Of a stretch of 5,807 nt of DNA, positions 5,731-5,807 are shown piece after piece. A program made the translations under genes and the position numbers. Every line of letters starts with the position of its first letter. Positions within the stretch are counted from its first letter, which is position 1. The notes beneath the pieces were generated by a model. That model did no database searches and was not told the DNA's origin. It saw only the letters and a list, made by a program, of their open reading frames with translations. Source of the stretch: JAFDZW01 sp038229915 (lineage in GTDB: Bacteria > Bacteroidota > Ignavibacteria > Palsa-1295); the NCBI GenBank assembly GCA_038229915.1, contig JBBRNY010000129.1, positions 1 through 5,807 of the forward strand, in the 5' to 3' direction.

Positions 5731-5807
5731 ATGAATCCACTTTTTAGCTTTTTTCGTCTCGGTAATGACGTTGATGATCATACAAAGATCATTTCCAGTA
5801 TTGAGGT
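5731..5807 (+). CDS. Start of an unidentified rightward gene, cut by window edge
   Basis: ATG at 5731 opens a frame that stays open to the window edge for 25 codons: MNPLFSFFRL followed by GNDVDDHTKIISSIE. An in-frame TAG at 5722-5724 means no earlier start is possible. A purine run (AGAAAAGA) directly precedes the ATG. The short aromatic start followed by an acidic stretch and an amphipathic helix (TKIISSIE) recalls the N-terminus of DUF389/TIGR00341 membrane proteins of Bacteroidota, which read similarly before 'GV-FRG-N'. With only 25 residues this is a guess and no function is assigned. It is divergent from the MFS block. Confidence 0.5.
   Translation, partial: MNPLFSFFRLGNDVDDHTKIISSIE

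Overview
The window is an ordinary bacterial chromosomal segment. It most likely comes from the Bacteroidota/Chlorobiota side of the tree (Ignavibacteria- or Kapabacteria-like lineages are my best guess). Four things suggest this. Almost every start codon lacks a Shine-Dalgarno sequence and sits behind AT-rich DNA. MnmA is of the CxxC-plus-Cys type. There is a short orphan lipoprotein of a style common in those phyla. The intergenic DNA carries the 'TGTCAT-YCTGAG...GAAGAATCT' repeats that I remember from many environmental genomes. No 16S rRNA or other phylogenetic marker is present, so the assignment is an inference.

Layout: positions 1-5182 hold six tightly packed genes, all on the minus strand. 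In order of transcription they are a TTG-started MFS exporter (5182-3902), a small TPR protein overlapping it by 14 nt (3915-3601), pyrE for orotate phosphoribosyltransferase (3580-2936), mnmA for tRNA 2-thiouridylase (2893-1805), a small lipoprotein (1781-1272), and the GTG-started beta subunit of an acyl-CoA (propionyl-CoA type) carboxylase (1253 to the window edge, about 100 C-terminal residues missing). Gaps between genes are 18-42 nt, or an overlap, and I see no terminator between them. They are probably co-transcribed at least in part, although their functions (export, pyrimidine synthesis, tRNA modification, propionate/acyl-CoA metabolism) do not form one pathway.

Positions 5183-5730 form a 548-bp divergent intergenic region with no convincing gene. 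It is full of structured repeats: two neighbouring hairpins that both have TGAA loops (5286-5333), followed by four REP/BIME-like half-units in alternating orientation (A at 5356-5384, B at 5434-5460, C at 5502-5565 with an internal insertion, D at 5600-5626). At 5731 a plus-strand gene begins and runs off the window after 25 codons.

I found no evidence of a novel multi-gene system. The least explained parts are the repeat cluster in the divergent intergenic region and the orphan lipoprotein. The enzyme genes are complete or cleanly truncated by the window edge and look functional.
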